From Flavobacteriia bacterium (GTDB lineage Bacteria; Bacteroidota; Bacteroidia; Flavobacteriales; Schleiferiaceae), in NCBI GenBank assembly GCA_949516455.1, contig CATILC010000185.1, forward strand, positions 1 to 24,230: a DNA stretch of 24,230 nucleotides, written 5' to 3'. A program made the translations under genes and the position numbers. Positions within the stretch are counted from its first letter, which is position 1. Each line of letters begins with the position of its first letter. Below, piece by piece: positions 15,155 to 23,151 of the stretch. The notes under the pieces are model-generated. The model was not told the origin of the DNA. It was given only the letters and a program-made list of their open reading frames with translations, and did no database searches.

Positions 15155-16240
15155 GTGCAGGAACTGATCACCATCACTTGGGATATGGGCAAAGGGATTC
15201 CCCTGGGCTCCTTTACGCTGAGATTCTATCAGTTGTTGTTTGCCAGTGGCTTCATACTTGGGTATTTCCTCATGCGGCGCTTTTTCAGAAAGGAAGGCTT
15301 GCCCGACGAACTCCTGGACAAACTACTGACCTACATGGTCATATCCACCATCATAGGTGCGCGTCTCGGACACGTCTTTTTCTATCAGTGGGATTACTAC
15401 TCCGCACATCCAGGCGATATCCTCAAAGTCTGGGAAGGCGGGCTCGCGAGCCATGGTGCGGCCATTGCGATCATCATTGGCATGTACCTTTTTTCAAAAA
15501 GAGAAACCGGAAAAAGCACGCTTTATATTTTGGACAAGGTGGTCGTGACGGTGGCCCTCGCAGGTTGCCTGATCCGCTTGGGGAACTTTTTCAATTCCGA
15601 GATCTACGGGCATAAAGCCAATTCCGCTATAGAAACGGTCTACACCGATCTGCCCAGGCAGGCCATTCTCCGATATTGGGACGAGGAAGTCAAGGACATT
15701 CGGTTTGCTTTCGAAGGAGAACATTTGGACACCGATTCGATCTCCTACCCGATCTATTCCATGGAAATCGATTTCGAAAAAGGCATAGATGAAACAAAAA
15801 CACGGGAACTGCTGGACCGGCACGCCTACTACCTGAACGGCTTTCCGGACGACGACCGAAACATTCTGATCCCTTTGACCGACCGCAGCGTGGCCTATGA
15901 ACTGAGGGGTACTGCGGAGACAGGATTGACAGCTTCCTTCACCGCTTACGGGATTCCGCGCTACCCCACCCAGCTCATTGAGTCACTGGGCTATTTGCTG
16001 ATATTTGCACTGCTTTACAATATGTATCAAAAGGGTGCCTGGAAAAAAGAAGGCATGCTCTTCGGCGCCTTTCTTCTCACCGTATTCGGTTTCCGTTTTT
16101 TGGTCGAATTCCTCAAGGTGGTGCAGGTCGATGCAGAGAAGGGGATGAACTACAACCTCGGCCAAAGCCTGAGCATACCTCTTGTTCTCGCTGGTATCTT
16201 TTTCATCGTTCGCGCACTGCGCAAACCCGCTGCCGCATGA
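15155..16240 (+). CDS. lgt: Prolipoprotein diacylglyceryl transferase
   Basis: Transfers diacylglycerol from phosphatidylglycerol to the lipobox cysteine of prelipoproteins, the first step of lipoprotein maturation, in the inner membrane. The 361 residues have several hydrophobic helices and the key Lgt signatures. These are GGLASHG (95-101, with the essential His100), GCLIRLGNFFNSE (137-149, with Arg141, Asn144 and Glu149 at the positions of E. coli Arg143, Asn146 and Glu151), PTQLIE (271-276) and RFLVEF near Arg314. The region between NSE and PTQ is about 120 residues, against about 50 in E. coli, so the periplasmic insertion is enlarged. The start is GTG at 15155. The last codons overlap the DUF192 lipoprotein gene by ATGA, so the maturation enzyme and a lipoprotein substrate are translationally coupled. 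Confidence 0.95.
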   Translation: MQELITITWDMGKGIPLGSFTLRFYQLLFASGFILGYFLMRRFFRKEGLPDELLDKLLTYMVISTIIGARLGHVFFYQWDYYSAHPGDILKVWEGGLASHGAAIAIIIGMYLFSKRETGKSTLYILDKVVVTVALAGCLIRLGNFFNSEIYGHKANSAIETVYTDLPRQAILRYWDEEVKDIRFAFEGEHLDTDSISYPIYSMEIDFEKGIDETKTRELLDRHAYYLNGFPDDDRNILIPLTDRSVAYELRGTAETGLTASFTAYGIPRYPTQLIESLGYLLIFALLYNMYQKGAWKKEGMLFGAFLLTVFGFRFLVEFLKVVQVDAEKGMNYNLGQSLSIPLVLAGIFFIVRALRKPAAA

Positions 16241-16740
16241 GACCCTTGATCGCATGTATTCTTCTTGCGCTCTTTGGTGCAGCTTCCTGCAGCAATGGCC
16301 CAGAAGAGCAAAAAAGAAAGAAGGCCACACCAAGCTATGAGCCTCAATTCAAAAAGGAAGGCACGCTGGCCTTTTTGAATGCGGAAAAGGATACGATGCG
16401 GCCCTTGCTCGATATTGAACTGGCCATCACCGACGAAGAGGTGCAGTATGGGATGATGTACCGAAGATCCATTCCGAAGAATACAGGAATGCTCTTCATC
16501 CGAGAACGGGAGGAACGGCAATCATTTTGGATGCGAAACACCTATGTACCCCTCGATATCATTTATATCGCCTCGGACTCAAGCATTGTGAGCATGGTGG
16601 AAAACGCCATTCCCCTCTCCGACATCGGACTTCCTTCCAAAGGCCCTGCCCAGTATGTCTTGGAAGTGGCTGGAGGCTTTTGTACACAACACAGCATTGA
16701 AGAAGGGCATTTCGTCCGCTTCTCGATCCTATCGGACTGA
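16237..16740 (+). CDS. DUF192 lipoprotein
   Basis: A 167-residue lipoprotein: the signal peptide LIACILLALFGAASC has its lipobox Cys at 18. A short charged linker follows, then a DUF192 domain. Domain markers are EVQYGMMYRRS (69-78), GMLFIRE (84-90), SFWMRNTYVPLDIIYI (96-111), VSMVENAIPLS (118-128) and PAQYVLEV (137-144). DUF192 proteins are small beta-rich proteins of unknown function, mostly exported. The ATG overlaps the lgt stop. The 3' end overlaps the stop region of the convergent endonuclease gene by 12 nt, with no terminator visible. Confidence 0.9.
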   Translation: MRPLIACILLALFGAASCSNGPEEQKRKKATPSYEPQFKKEGTLAFLNAEKDTMRPLLDIELAITDEEVQYGMMYRRSIPKNTGMLFIREREERQSFWMRNTYVPLDIIYIASDSSIVSMVENAIPLSDIGLPSKGPAQYVLEVAGGFCTQHSIEEGHFVRFSILSD

Positions 16741-18285
16741 GCATTTCTTAATTCCGGACCTGCCCTGCCGATCCGTGACCTTTAAGATGTAGGTGGCCGG
16801 ACTCAGCGTTTGAATGGAGATCAGGTCTCCAGACCGCACCTCACCGCTTTGGCAGCGAGCGCCCGATATTCCGAGGAGTTCATAGCGGTACACCTCAGGC
16901 GATGGAAAGCGCAAACTGATCGCCTCCTGCTCAAAGTGATGACGGATCTCAAAGTCCATCTGCGCGGCTTCATCCAAAGCGATGTTGCTCGAGGGCAACA
17001 AATAAACGTGCACACGATCCACCACCTGGCCGTTGACCAGAAGTTCCAACGCCTCCTGACCTGATGCATTTTGAAGCATATCGAGGGTTCCCTGATGAAT
17101 GCCCTCCGGATAGGGTGAACTTCCCTGTGCGGACCATTGAAGCGCAGAACCGGTCAACTGGACCGTGGCCGTACGATTGCTGCGACCCGAGAGGACAACA
17201 TTGGCCATTGTGCCGTAGCGCATGTACAGTGTGTCCGGATGGATCGTCCAGCTTTCTGAGGTGAGCGAACCGTTCTGCGCATAGGGACCCAGACGGTCGA
17301 TCAGTACCGGATGGTCCACAAATGGGTTGCGGTTCTGCTGAAGGCTGGCGATCGCCTGGTTGCGGGTTCTCTCTGCCGCATTCGGTGGAAAAGCCGCGTG
17401 CCAGTTGCGCAGGACGGATTCCTGACCCGAAAGGAAATTGCTGTAGTCCTGGTACCTCAGCGCGAAATACAGCATGGCCCGGGCGGTTCGCCCTTTTTGA
17501 GCATCCCGTGGTTCAAAAACGCCATTGCCTTTTTTCGATCCTCCCTGCTGCCAGGAGGGCGAAGAGGTGACGATCCCGAAGGGAAGGTTGCCCCGCTGAG
17601 AATTTGAAGTGACGTCTGTGGGGAACAGATGGTGGATGTCACTGCGCATCGGCACGTTTGAATTGTAAAAGGACTGTGGGAAGGTGTGCTCGCAATTGAA
17701 GCTGTTCGAGTTGGCTCCAGAGCGCGTATTGAAAGAGGCCGTACGGCCTGTGTAAGCGCACTCTACCTGACCGTTTGAATTATCTATGCTCGCATACATC
17801 TGGTCGCGCGCTGAGCTATAGCCCAGATCGGTATAAGGGCTGGAGATACGGTTGCGCAGGGCCTGAAAGAGCGCCGTCCCCTCAAGGTCATTGGTGGAAT
17901 TGTAGTAGCTGCTGGCGTAGCGACCGACGGCCTGGATCGGACAGACAAAACTCCCGTAAAAGCTGTCGGTATCGATGATGAGTCCCGAACTGTGATCAAT
18001 GTTGTGTTCCACCTTCAGGCCCACCCAGAATGAACTGTTCCCCTGTGCCGGGACCTGAGCCGGAAGCGAATGCAGGAAGAAGGGTGATGAGCCGTAGAAA
18101 GTCGGCAGGTGGACCCTCCTGATGCCTACGTCCCTCGGCGCCATATTGACCAGATTGATCTGAAAGCTGTCCCGATCGGTTTCCAGCACCGTTCCAAAAT
18201 TCAGTGAAGCGGGGGTCAGCTGAATCGTTTGAGCTTCGATCCTGAGAACGGACAGGATGAAAATGGCCGCGAGAATATGTTTCAT
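16729..18285 (-). CDS. Secreted endonuclease I family protein with a T9SS sorting tail
   Basis: An extracellular DNase/RNase-like protein of 518 residues. Order: signal peptide (MKHILAAIFILSVLRIEA); an Ig-like choice-of-anchor domain (about 20-125, from LTPASLNFGTV); and the Endonuclease_1 domain (about 130-335) with NCEHTFPQSF (197-206), MRSDIHHLFPTD (213-224), SNSQRGNLPFG (227-237), ARAMLYFALRY and NRNPFVDHP. After that comes an Ig-like linker, and finally a C-terminal type IX secretion sorting domain (YRYELLGISGARCQSGEV to TYILKVTDRQG, then a basic end). The His-rich HTFP/DIHHLFP segments carry the metal-dependent active site. The start is ATG 18285 (Lys2, clean signal peptide), not the longer frame. 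A likely role is degrading external DNA for nutrients or in biofilm. It is transcribed divergently from dnaB. Confidence 0.92.
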   Translation of the reverse strand: MKHILAAIFILSVLRIEAQTIQLTPASLNFGTVLETDRDSFQINLVNMAPRDVGIRRVHLPTFYGSSPFFLHSLPAQVPAQGNSSFWVGLKVEHNIDHSSGLIIDTDSFYGSFVCPIQAVGRYASSYYNSTNDLEGTALFQALRNRISSPYTDLGYSSARDQMYASIDNSNGQVECAYTGRTASFNTRSGANSNSFNCEHTFPQSFYNSNVPMRSDIHHLFPTDVTSNSQRGNLPFGIVTSSPSWQQGGSKKGNGVFEPRDAQKGRTARAMLYFALRYQDYSNFLSGQESVLRNWHAAFPPNAAERTRNQAIASLQQNRNPFVDHPVLIDRLGPYAQNGSLTSESWTIHPDTLYMRYGTMANVVLSGRSNRTATVQLTGSALQWSAQGSSPYPEGIHQGTLDMLQNASGQEALELLVNGQVVDRVHVYLLPSSNIALDEAAQMDFEIRHHFEQEAISLRFPSPEVYRYELLGISGARCQSGEVRSGDLISIQTLSPATYILKVTDRQGRSGIKKCSVR

Positions 18286-18303
18286 CGATCTGGGGATAAG
18301 CCG

Positions 18304-18336
18304 CAAATATCGGTGGCTGTTGATAAAAGAAGTCAA
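18304..18336 (-). promoter_or_regulatory. Candidate promoter for the secreted endonuclease gene
   Basis: On the minus strand TTTG (its TTG complement at 18336-18334), a 22-nt spacer and GATATTTG (18311-18304) resemble the Bacteroidota promoter with one mismatch. The expected leader is about 14 nt. Confidence 0.42.
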
Positions 18337-18397
18337 AGAAAATCAGCGCCTTGCATGACAGGCAATCTGAGGACGTCCGTGGAGCCCTCCATATCCC

Positions 18398-18405
18398 TAA
18401 CTTTA
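18398..18405 (+). promoter_or_regulatory. Candidate -7 element directly before dnaB
   Basis: TAACTTTA is one mismatch from TAnnTTTG and ends 4 nt before the dnaB ATG, which would make the message leaderless. No -33 TTG lies at the right distance, so this is a weak call taken alone. Confidence 0.28.
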
Positions 18406-18409
18406 CTCC

Positions 18410-19945
18410 ATGCAAGTGGAAAAAACACCCAATTACACCCCTGACTATCAGTTGGATATGCCTCGCGAAATGGCTGGAGGCCGCATACAGCCTCAGGCTA
18501 CAGAGTTGGAGGAAGCGGTATTGGGTGCCATGCTGATCGACGAACGTGCTCCCGGTCAGGTGATGGATATTCTGAGCAAAGAGAGTTTCTACCGCGAGGC
18601 CAATGGCGAAGTGTTCGATACCATGGCCCATCTTTTTCGTGAAGGCGAGAGCATCGATTTGTTGACGGTATCGGCCGCACTGAAAAAAAGAGGTCATCTC
18701 AAATCTGTTGGCGGCGATGCCTATCTGGCCAAATTGAGTCAAAAAGTAAGTTCATCTGCACACTGCGAGCACCATGCAAGGATCATCGCAGAAAAACACA
18801 TTCAGCGTTCCCTGATCCGCATTGGATCGGAGATCGTTCAAGCGGCGTTTGATGAAACAAAAGATGTACTGGACCTGCTGGATGAGTCAGAAGAAAAGCT
18901 CTTCGACGTCACCAACGGGAACATCAAGAAGAACTACGAATCGGCGCAAAGCTTGGTCGAGCAGGCCATTCGGCGGATCGAAGAGATCGGTAAACGAGAA
19001 GGTTTTTCAGGGATTCCATCTGGATTCAAAGGAATCGATGAGATCACCAGCGGTTGGCAACCCTCCGATCTGGTCATCATTGCCGCACGACCTGGCATGG
19101 GAAAAACAGCCTTCGTACTTTCTATGGCCCGCAACATCGCCGTAGAGCACAAGCGACCAACAGCGGTCTTCTCCCTTGAGATGAGTTCCGTTCAGCTGAT
19201 CACCCGACTCATTTCATCTGAAACGCGCCTTGAATCCGATACCTTGAGAAAGGGCAAGCTCACTGATGACGAGTGGCAACGCCTGACCAATCATGTGGAG
19301 CAACTCGAAAATGCCCCGCTCTACATAGACGACACCCCTTCTCTTTCGGTCTTCGACCTCCGGGCCAAATGCCGTCGACTGGTCTCTGAAAAGAAAGTCG
19401 AAGTGATCATTATCGACTACCTGCAACTCATGACGGGCGGCGCGACCAAATCCAGTGGCAACCGAGAACAGGAGATCAGCCAGATCAGCCGGTCCCTGAA
19501 GAGCATCGCCAAAGAACTGAAGGTTCCTGTCATCGCCCTCTCCCAGCTCAGCCGCGAAGTGGAAAAAAGGCCGAGCAAACGACCTATGCTCTCAGACCTT
19601 AGAGAATCGGGCGCGATCGAACAGGACGCGGATATCGTTTCCTTCATCTTCCGCCCAGAATACTACAAGATGGATACCTGGGAGAACGGAGAAAGCTGTA
19701 TCGGGCAAGCTGAATTCATTATTGCAAAGCACCGCAACGGCAGTCTCGACGATGTGCGGATGAACTTCGAAGCAAGTGTGGCCCGTTTTTCTGATTTCCG
19801 ACCCTTGTCGGATTACAGTGTTTCCGGCGCTGAAGGCGGCATGCAAACGATCTATGAATCAAAGATGAATGCAGAGGACTCCGGAGCGGAAGGTTCCGAT
19901 GCCTATAATTCAGGTCCCATTGATCCGCAGGACAGTCCTTTTTAG
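18410..19945 (+). CDS. dnaB: Replicative DNA helicase
   Basis: The hexameric helicase that unwinds the chromosome ahead of the replisome. The 511 residues show the usual two-domain layout. The N-terminal domain (about 30-170) contains ATELEEAVLGAML. The RecA-like C-terminal domain begins around GIPSGFKGIDEITSGW and has Walker A ARPGMGKT (226-233), FSLEMSS (254-260), Walker B IIIDYLQL (333-340), ALSQLSREVEKR (376-387), DLRESGAIEQDADIV (396-410) and KHRNG (440-444, the arginine-finger region). A Ser/Glu/Gly tail follows after about 470. No intein is present. Start ATG 18410. The 3' end overlaps the next gene by 26-77 nt, depending on which start that gene uses. Confidence 0.97.
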   Translation: MQVEKTPNYTPDYQLDMPREMAGGRIQPQATELEEAVLGAMLIDERAPGQVMDILSKESFYREANGEVFDTMAHLFREGESIDLLTVSAALKKRGHLKSVGGDAYLAKLSQKVSSSAHCEHHARIIAEKHIQRSLIRIGSEIVQAAFDETKDVLDLLDESEEKLFDVTNGNIKKNYESAQSLVEQAIRRIEEIGKREGFSGIPSGFKGIDEITSGWQPSDLVIIAARPGMGKTAFVLSMARNIAVEHKRPTAVFSLEMSSVQLITRLISSETRLESDTLRKGKLTDDEWQRLTNHVEQLENAPLYIDDTPSLSVFDLRAKCRRLVSEKKVEVIIIDYLQLMTGGATKSSGNREQEISQISRSLKSIAKELKVPVIALSQLSREVEKRPSKRPMLSDLRESGAIEQDADIVSFIFRPEYYKMDTWENGESCIGQAEFIIAKHRNGSLDDVRMNFEASVARFSDFRPLSDYSVSGAEGGMQTIYESKMNAEDSGAEGSDAYNSGPIDPQDSPF

Positions 19946-21179
19946 TCTTCTTCTTTCGTCCTGGACCCTGCTGTCCGCAAGACTGCTCATCCCCATGGGA
20001 GAGAATGGACAGACCGATCACCTGAAGGCATATGGCATCGCCTACTGGGCTTTGGAGAATGGTCTGGAGATCCAATGGCTGCTCAATCACGAAGGCGGAA
20101 GCTTCTTGCTTCCCGATGCGGAAGCCATCCGAAAAGAGTGTCTCATACGCGGTGTTCGGTATGAAATTCTGGATGAGAATACCGCACTGCGTATGCTGGA
20201 AGATATTGAACGGCCTGAGATCAACAAGGCCGCCGTACGCCTGCAAAAAGCACCGCGGATCGCCGTCTACAGTCCAAAGGGAAAACAGCCCTGGGACGAT
20301 GCAGTGACCCTGGTTTTGAGCTATGCGGAGATCCCGTACGACATCATCTACGATGAAGAGGTCCTGGCAGACGTGCTGCCGCTTTACGACTGGCTGCATC
20401 TGCATCATGAAGATTTCACCGGTCAGTATGGCAAGTTCTACAGCGCCTACCGTTTCGCTCCGTGGTACATCAACCAGAAGGCTCAAATGGAAGCGGATGC
20501 CCAGCGATTTGGTTTTGAGAAGGTCAGTGAACTAAAAAGTGCTGTCGCCGAAAAGATCCGTGCCTATCTGGTGGGCGGTGGGTTTCTCTTCGCCATGTGC
20601 TCGGCCACGGACAGCTACGACATCGCCCTGGCGGCTCAGGGGGTCGATATTTGTGAGGCCATGTTCGACGGGGACGGCAGTGAACCCGGATTCCAAGGGA
20701 AGATCGATTACAGCAGAGGCCTTGCTTTCAAGGATTACAAATTGGTCAAAAACCCAATGGAATATGAGTTCTCGGATATCGATATGACCACAAAAAGAAA
20801 GGTTCAGGCCCAAGATGATTATTTCCGGCTCTTCGAATTCTCTGCCAAGTGGGATGTGGTGCCCACCATGCTCTGTCAAAACCACAGCCGCATCATCAAG
20901 GGGTTCATGGGCCAGACCACCTCTTTCGATCGCTCCCTGATCCGATCCGATGTGCTGATCATGGGCGACAACGAATTGCTGGGAGAGGCACGCTACATCC
21001 ATGGTTCGCTGGGAAAGGGCACCTGGACCTTTTACGGCGGACACGACCCCGAAGATTATACCCACCGTGTGGGAGATCCCCCCACCGAACTCGTTCAACA
21101 CCCGAACTCCCCCGGTTACCGACTCATCTTGAACAATATCCTCTTCCCTGCGGCCAAGAAGAAGAAGGAAAAGACCTAG
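19899..21179 (+). CDS. Exported Bacteroidota protein often labelled 'asparagine synthetase B'; function unknown
   Basis: A protein of about 426 residues with an N-terminal signal peptide (RRTVLFSLLLSSWTLLSA) followed by RLLIPMGENGQTDHLKAYG. Well-formed motifs are AVYSPKGKQPWDDAVTLV, YDWLHLHHEDFTGQYGKFY, GGGFLFAMCSATDSYDIALA, YEFSDIDM, PTMLCQNHS, GEARYIHG and WTFYGGHDPEDYTHRVGDPPT. I recall relatives throughout Bacteroidota that carry the database name asparagine synthetase B. However, there is no N-terminal glutaminase cysteine and no SGGxDS pyrophosphatase loop, and the protein is exported, so that name should not be used. The GGG-x-C-x-H pattern hints at an amidotransferase-like fold, which is only a suggestion. 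Possible starts are ATG 19869, ATG 19899 and TTG 19920; the last gives the most compact signal peptide. All overlap dnaB. The stop shares CTAG with the convergent porin gene. Confidence 0.85.
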   Translation: MPIIQVPLIRRTVLFSLLLSSWTLLSARLLIPMGENGQTDHLKAYGIAYWALENGLEIQWLLNHEGGSFLLPDAEAIRKECLIRGVRYEILDENTALRMLEDIERPEINKAAVRLQKAPRIAVYSPKGKQPWDDAVTLVLSYAEIPYDIIYDEEVLADVLPLYDWLHLHHEDFTGQYGKFYSAYRFAPWYINQKAQMEADAQRFGFEKVSELKSAVAEKIRAYLVGGGFLFAMCSATDSYDIALAAQGVDICEAMFDGDGSEPGFQGKIDYSRGLAFKDYKLVKNPMEYEFSDIDMTTKRKVQAQDDYFRLFEFSAKWDVVPTMLCQNHSRIIKGFMGQTTSFDRSLIRSDVLIMGDNELLGEARYIHGSLGKGTWTFYGGHDPEDYTHRVGDPPTELVQHPNSPGYRLILNNILFPAAKKKKEKT

Positions 21180-22978
21180 TTGAAAAAGCGCCAGTTGATC
21201 CCCGCCCGAAAGAAGTAATCCGGCAGCGGATATCCGGGCGCCGCCCAATAATCGGTTGGAGAGAAAAAGAAATTCAGGTGTTCGAATTCCAAATAGAACT
21301 CAGCCCTGCCCAAGCGCATATTCAAAAAGAGATCCAACAAGGGGAAATCACCGAGCCTCTGCCCCTCTTGATTGTAGAACACATTGGCATAGGGGTCATA
21401 TGCCCTCATGCGGTAATTGCTGAACCAAGTGAAGGCCAGACCAGGCTGCATCTCCAGCACACGATCGAACAGGTAGAACTGCACATGCAGACTTTGTCGG
21501 GTGTAGACGCTGGGAAGCCTTAAGAAAAGATCATCTTGAGCTGTCTCTTGCCAGCAGATCCGATTGTTCCAGCTTAGAATTCCCCAACGATAGGTCGAGT
21601 TCCAGCTGACCGATAGATAGTTGCTCGCCTCTTCTGCCTGCTGTGGAGAGATGCTCGTATCGAAGTAAACCGGACGATCCCAGCGAAACAGTCGCAGCTT
21701 GAGCTCGCCCGCCTTTTCCAGTTCCATCCGCAGACCAAGTTCACTTCGGGTCATCATCTCATAGGTCCTGTTCCATGCCTTGTAGTTGGACGTATAGCGA
21801 TACCATTGAAAACCAGGCAATGCGCGGGTGATCCGCAGATAAGGCAAAAAGCGGAATCTTTTTCCAGAGAATCCGGTCTCTGCGAACAGATCCAAACCGC
21901 CCTGACGGTCGCCCCCAAGAACGTAGTTCAGGCGCAGGCGCAGCGGAAAAAGATCGGCCACGACGGTTGTCATATGTGCCCGGAGGCCCAGGTTGTTCTG
22001 TACGCTTCGGTAGTTCACACCTTCATTCGAACTGCTGGACAGCCAAAGGGCGGCTCCGAGATCCAATGCGCCCTTAAGAGACACACCCAAAGAGTTTTCC
22101 ACCCGCTCGAAGTGGGTACTGTCCTTTGTTATGTTGTTCTGCAAATTGGGCGGAGGCGTTTCTGTACCAGGAAAATCACGGTAGACATAGGACTGACGCA
22201 GATAGGAAAATCGATGATCGATCTGGAGTTTCTCAAGCCATCCGGAGTAAGCCGAGTCCTGACTGCGATTGATGATCCGGAAGGACTGATCGAAGAGCAT
22301 GGAACGGTTCCGAAGCTGTTGTTCGCCGGTAAGAGATACCACTGGAACAATGGACCGGTCTGTTATGCTGTTCGCTGTGAATACTGAATCGTCCAACAGT
22401 CCTCCATTGGCTTCCATTTTAATGGTTCCCGTATTGACACCTCCATGAAAGGCGTATTGCCCCTCTTTCGTTGCATAATGGAGGGTCAAGAGCACATCAC
22501 TCTGTTCCACCTGCTGCCGCTGATAGGCACCGAGCGAATTCAACCGATTGAATTCAAAGAAGAAATTCAGGCGTTCATGCACATTTTGGGTATGGAACAA
22601 GCGGAATTTTTGTCCACGTTCATAGCCTTGTCTGTAGTCCGCTTCAGTCAGGGCCGCACGCACATCAAAATACTTCCAGCGATCCGGATGTCGAAAGTGC
22701 TGGTCGAACGCGGGATTTCCAAAGTGGGTTGCCGGAGTCAGTTCTGAATGGGATATCAAGTTCTGTCGCCAGCTTCCTTGATTCCCCAATGGGAGAAATC
22801 CGTAGGCATCATCGATCAATGGCTCCTGAGCAAATACCTCGTACACATTCAAATTTGTATCCAGAGGCATCCACTCCCCGTTCCACAGTTTGGAGCGAAA
22901 GGGAAAATCTTCACTTTGTGCCTGAAGCAACAAGGGGCCAAAGAAAAGAAGGGCCAAGCATGTAAAGTATCTGAACAC
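21176..22978 (-). CDS. Putative outer-membrane porin (Porin_10-type beta-barrel)
   Basis: A protein of about 600 residues. It has a signal peptide (MFRYFTCLALLFFGPLLLQA), then a short plug-like N-terminal region with LGNQGSWRQNL. A long series of alternating aromatic/polar strands ends in YFFRAGINWRFFN, a terminal beta-strand closing on Phe-Asn. This matches the putative porin family (Porin_10) common in Bacteroidota; the transported solute is unknown. No carboxypeptidase-like domain or TonB box is seen. No in-frame ATG lies near the 5' end. GTG 22978 is chosen because it gives a canonical signal peptide and a TAnnTTYG element sits just upstream. The longer frame reaches a TTG at 23029. The stop overlaps the stop of the opposing gene at CTAG (21176-21179). 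Confidence 0.85.
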   Translation of the reverse strand: MFRYFTCLALLFFGPLLLQAQSEDFPFRSKLWNGEWMPLDTNLNVYEVFAQEPLIDDAYGFLPLGNQGSWRQNLISHSELTPATHFGNPAFDQHFRHPDRWKYFDVRAALTEADYRQGYERGQKFRLFHTQNVHERLNFFFEFNRLNSLGAYQRQQVEQSDVLLTLHYATKEGQYAFHGGVNTGTIKMEANGGLLDDSVFTANSITDRSIVPVVSLTGEQQLRNRSMLFDQSFRIINRSQDSAYSGWLEKLQIDHRFSYLRQSYVYRDFPGTETPPPNLQNNITKDSTHFERVENSLGVSLKGALDLGAALWLSSSSNEGVNYRSVQNNLGLRAHMTTVVADLFPLRLRLNYVLGGDRQGGLDLFAETGFSGKRFRFLPYLRITRALPGFQWYRYTSNYKAWNRTYEMMTRSELGLRMELEKAGELKLRLFRWDRPVYFDTSISPQQAEEASNYLSVSWNSTYRWGILSWNNRICWQETAQDDLFLRLPSVYTRQSLHVQFYLFDRVLEMQPGLAFTWFSNYRMRAYDPYANVFYNQEGQRLGDFPLLDLFLNMRLGRAEFYLEFEHLNFFFSPTDYWAAPGYPLPDYFFRAGINWRFFN

Positions 22979-22984
22979 CGCGAA

Positions 22985-22992
22985 CGAAGATA
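22985..22992 (-). promoter_or_regulatory. Candidate -7 element for the porin gene
   Basis: On the minus strand TATCTTCG, identical to the element before the acyltransferase gene, ends 6 nt before the GTG at 22978. No clear -33 TTG is seen. It would place the transcript start almost at the start codon and supports that start over TTG 23029. Confidence 0.38.
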
Positions 22993-23055
22993 ATGGCTCT
23001 CTCAAAGCCCTTGCATACCCGACATGCAAAGAAGATGAGCTGCAACGGCTTCATA

Positions 23056-23077
23056 TCATTTGTGTATACTCATTTGT
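23056..23077. repeat. Direct repeat in the porin/HTH divergent spacer
   Basis: TCATTTGT occurs at 23056-23063 and again at 23070-23077, a 14-nt period, with GTATAC between. A shorter copy (TATCATTT) recurs at 23121-23128. The AT-rich spacer lies between a porin gene and a DNA-binding protein gene, so these may be operator half-sites. The evidence is only positional. Confidence 0.3.
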
Positions 23078-23151
23078 AGCGCTCAAAAAATTCCATTTAC
23101 TTGTAGAGGTTTAATTTTTTTATCATTTAATTCTTACAAAATCAATTCATT

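Noticed and set aside
19899..21179. Asparagine synthetase B annotation
   Set aside because: There is no catalytic Cys2 glutaminase N-terminus, no SGGxDS loop, and a signal peptide is present.
22979..23029. Longer porin start at TTG 23029
   Set aside because: It adds 17 residues ahead of an already complete signal peptide, and the -7 element at 22985-22992 would lie inside the gene.
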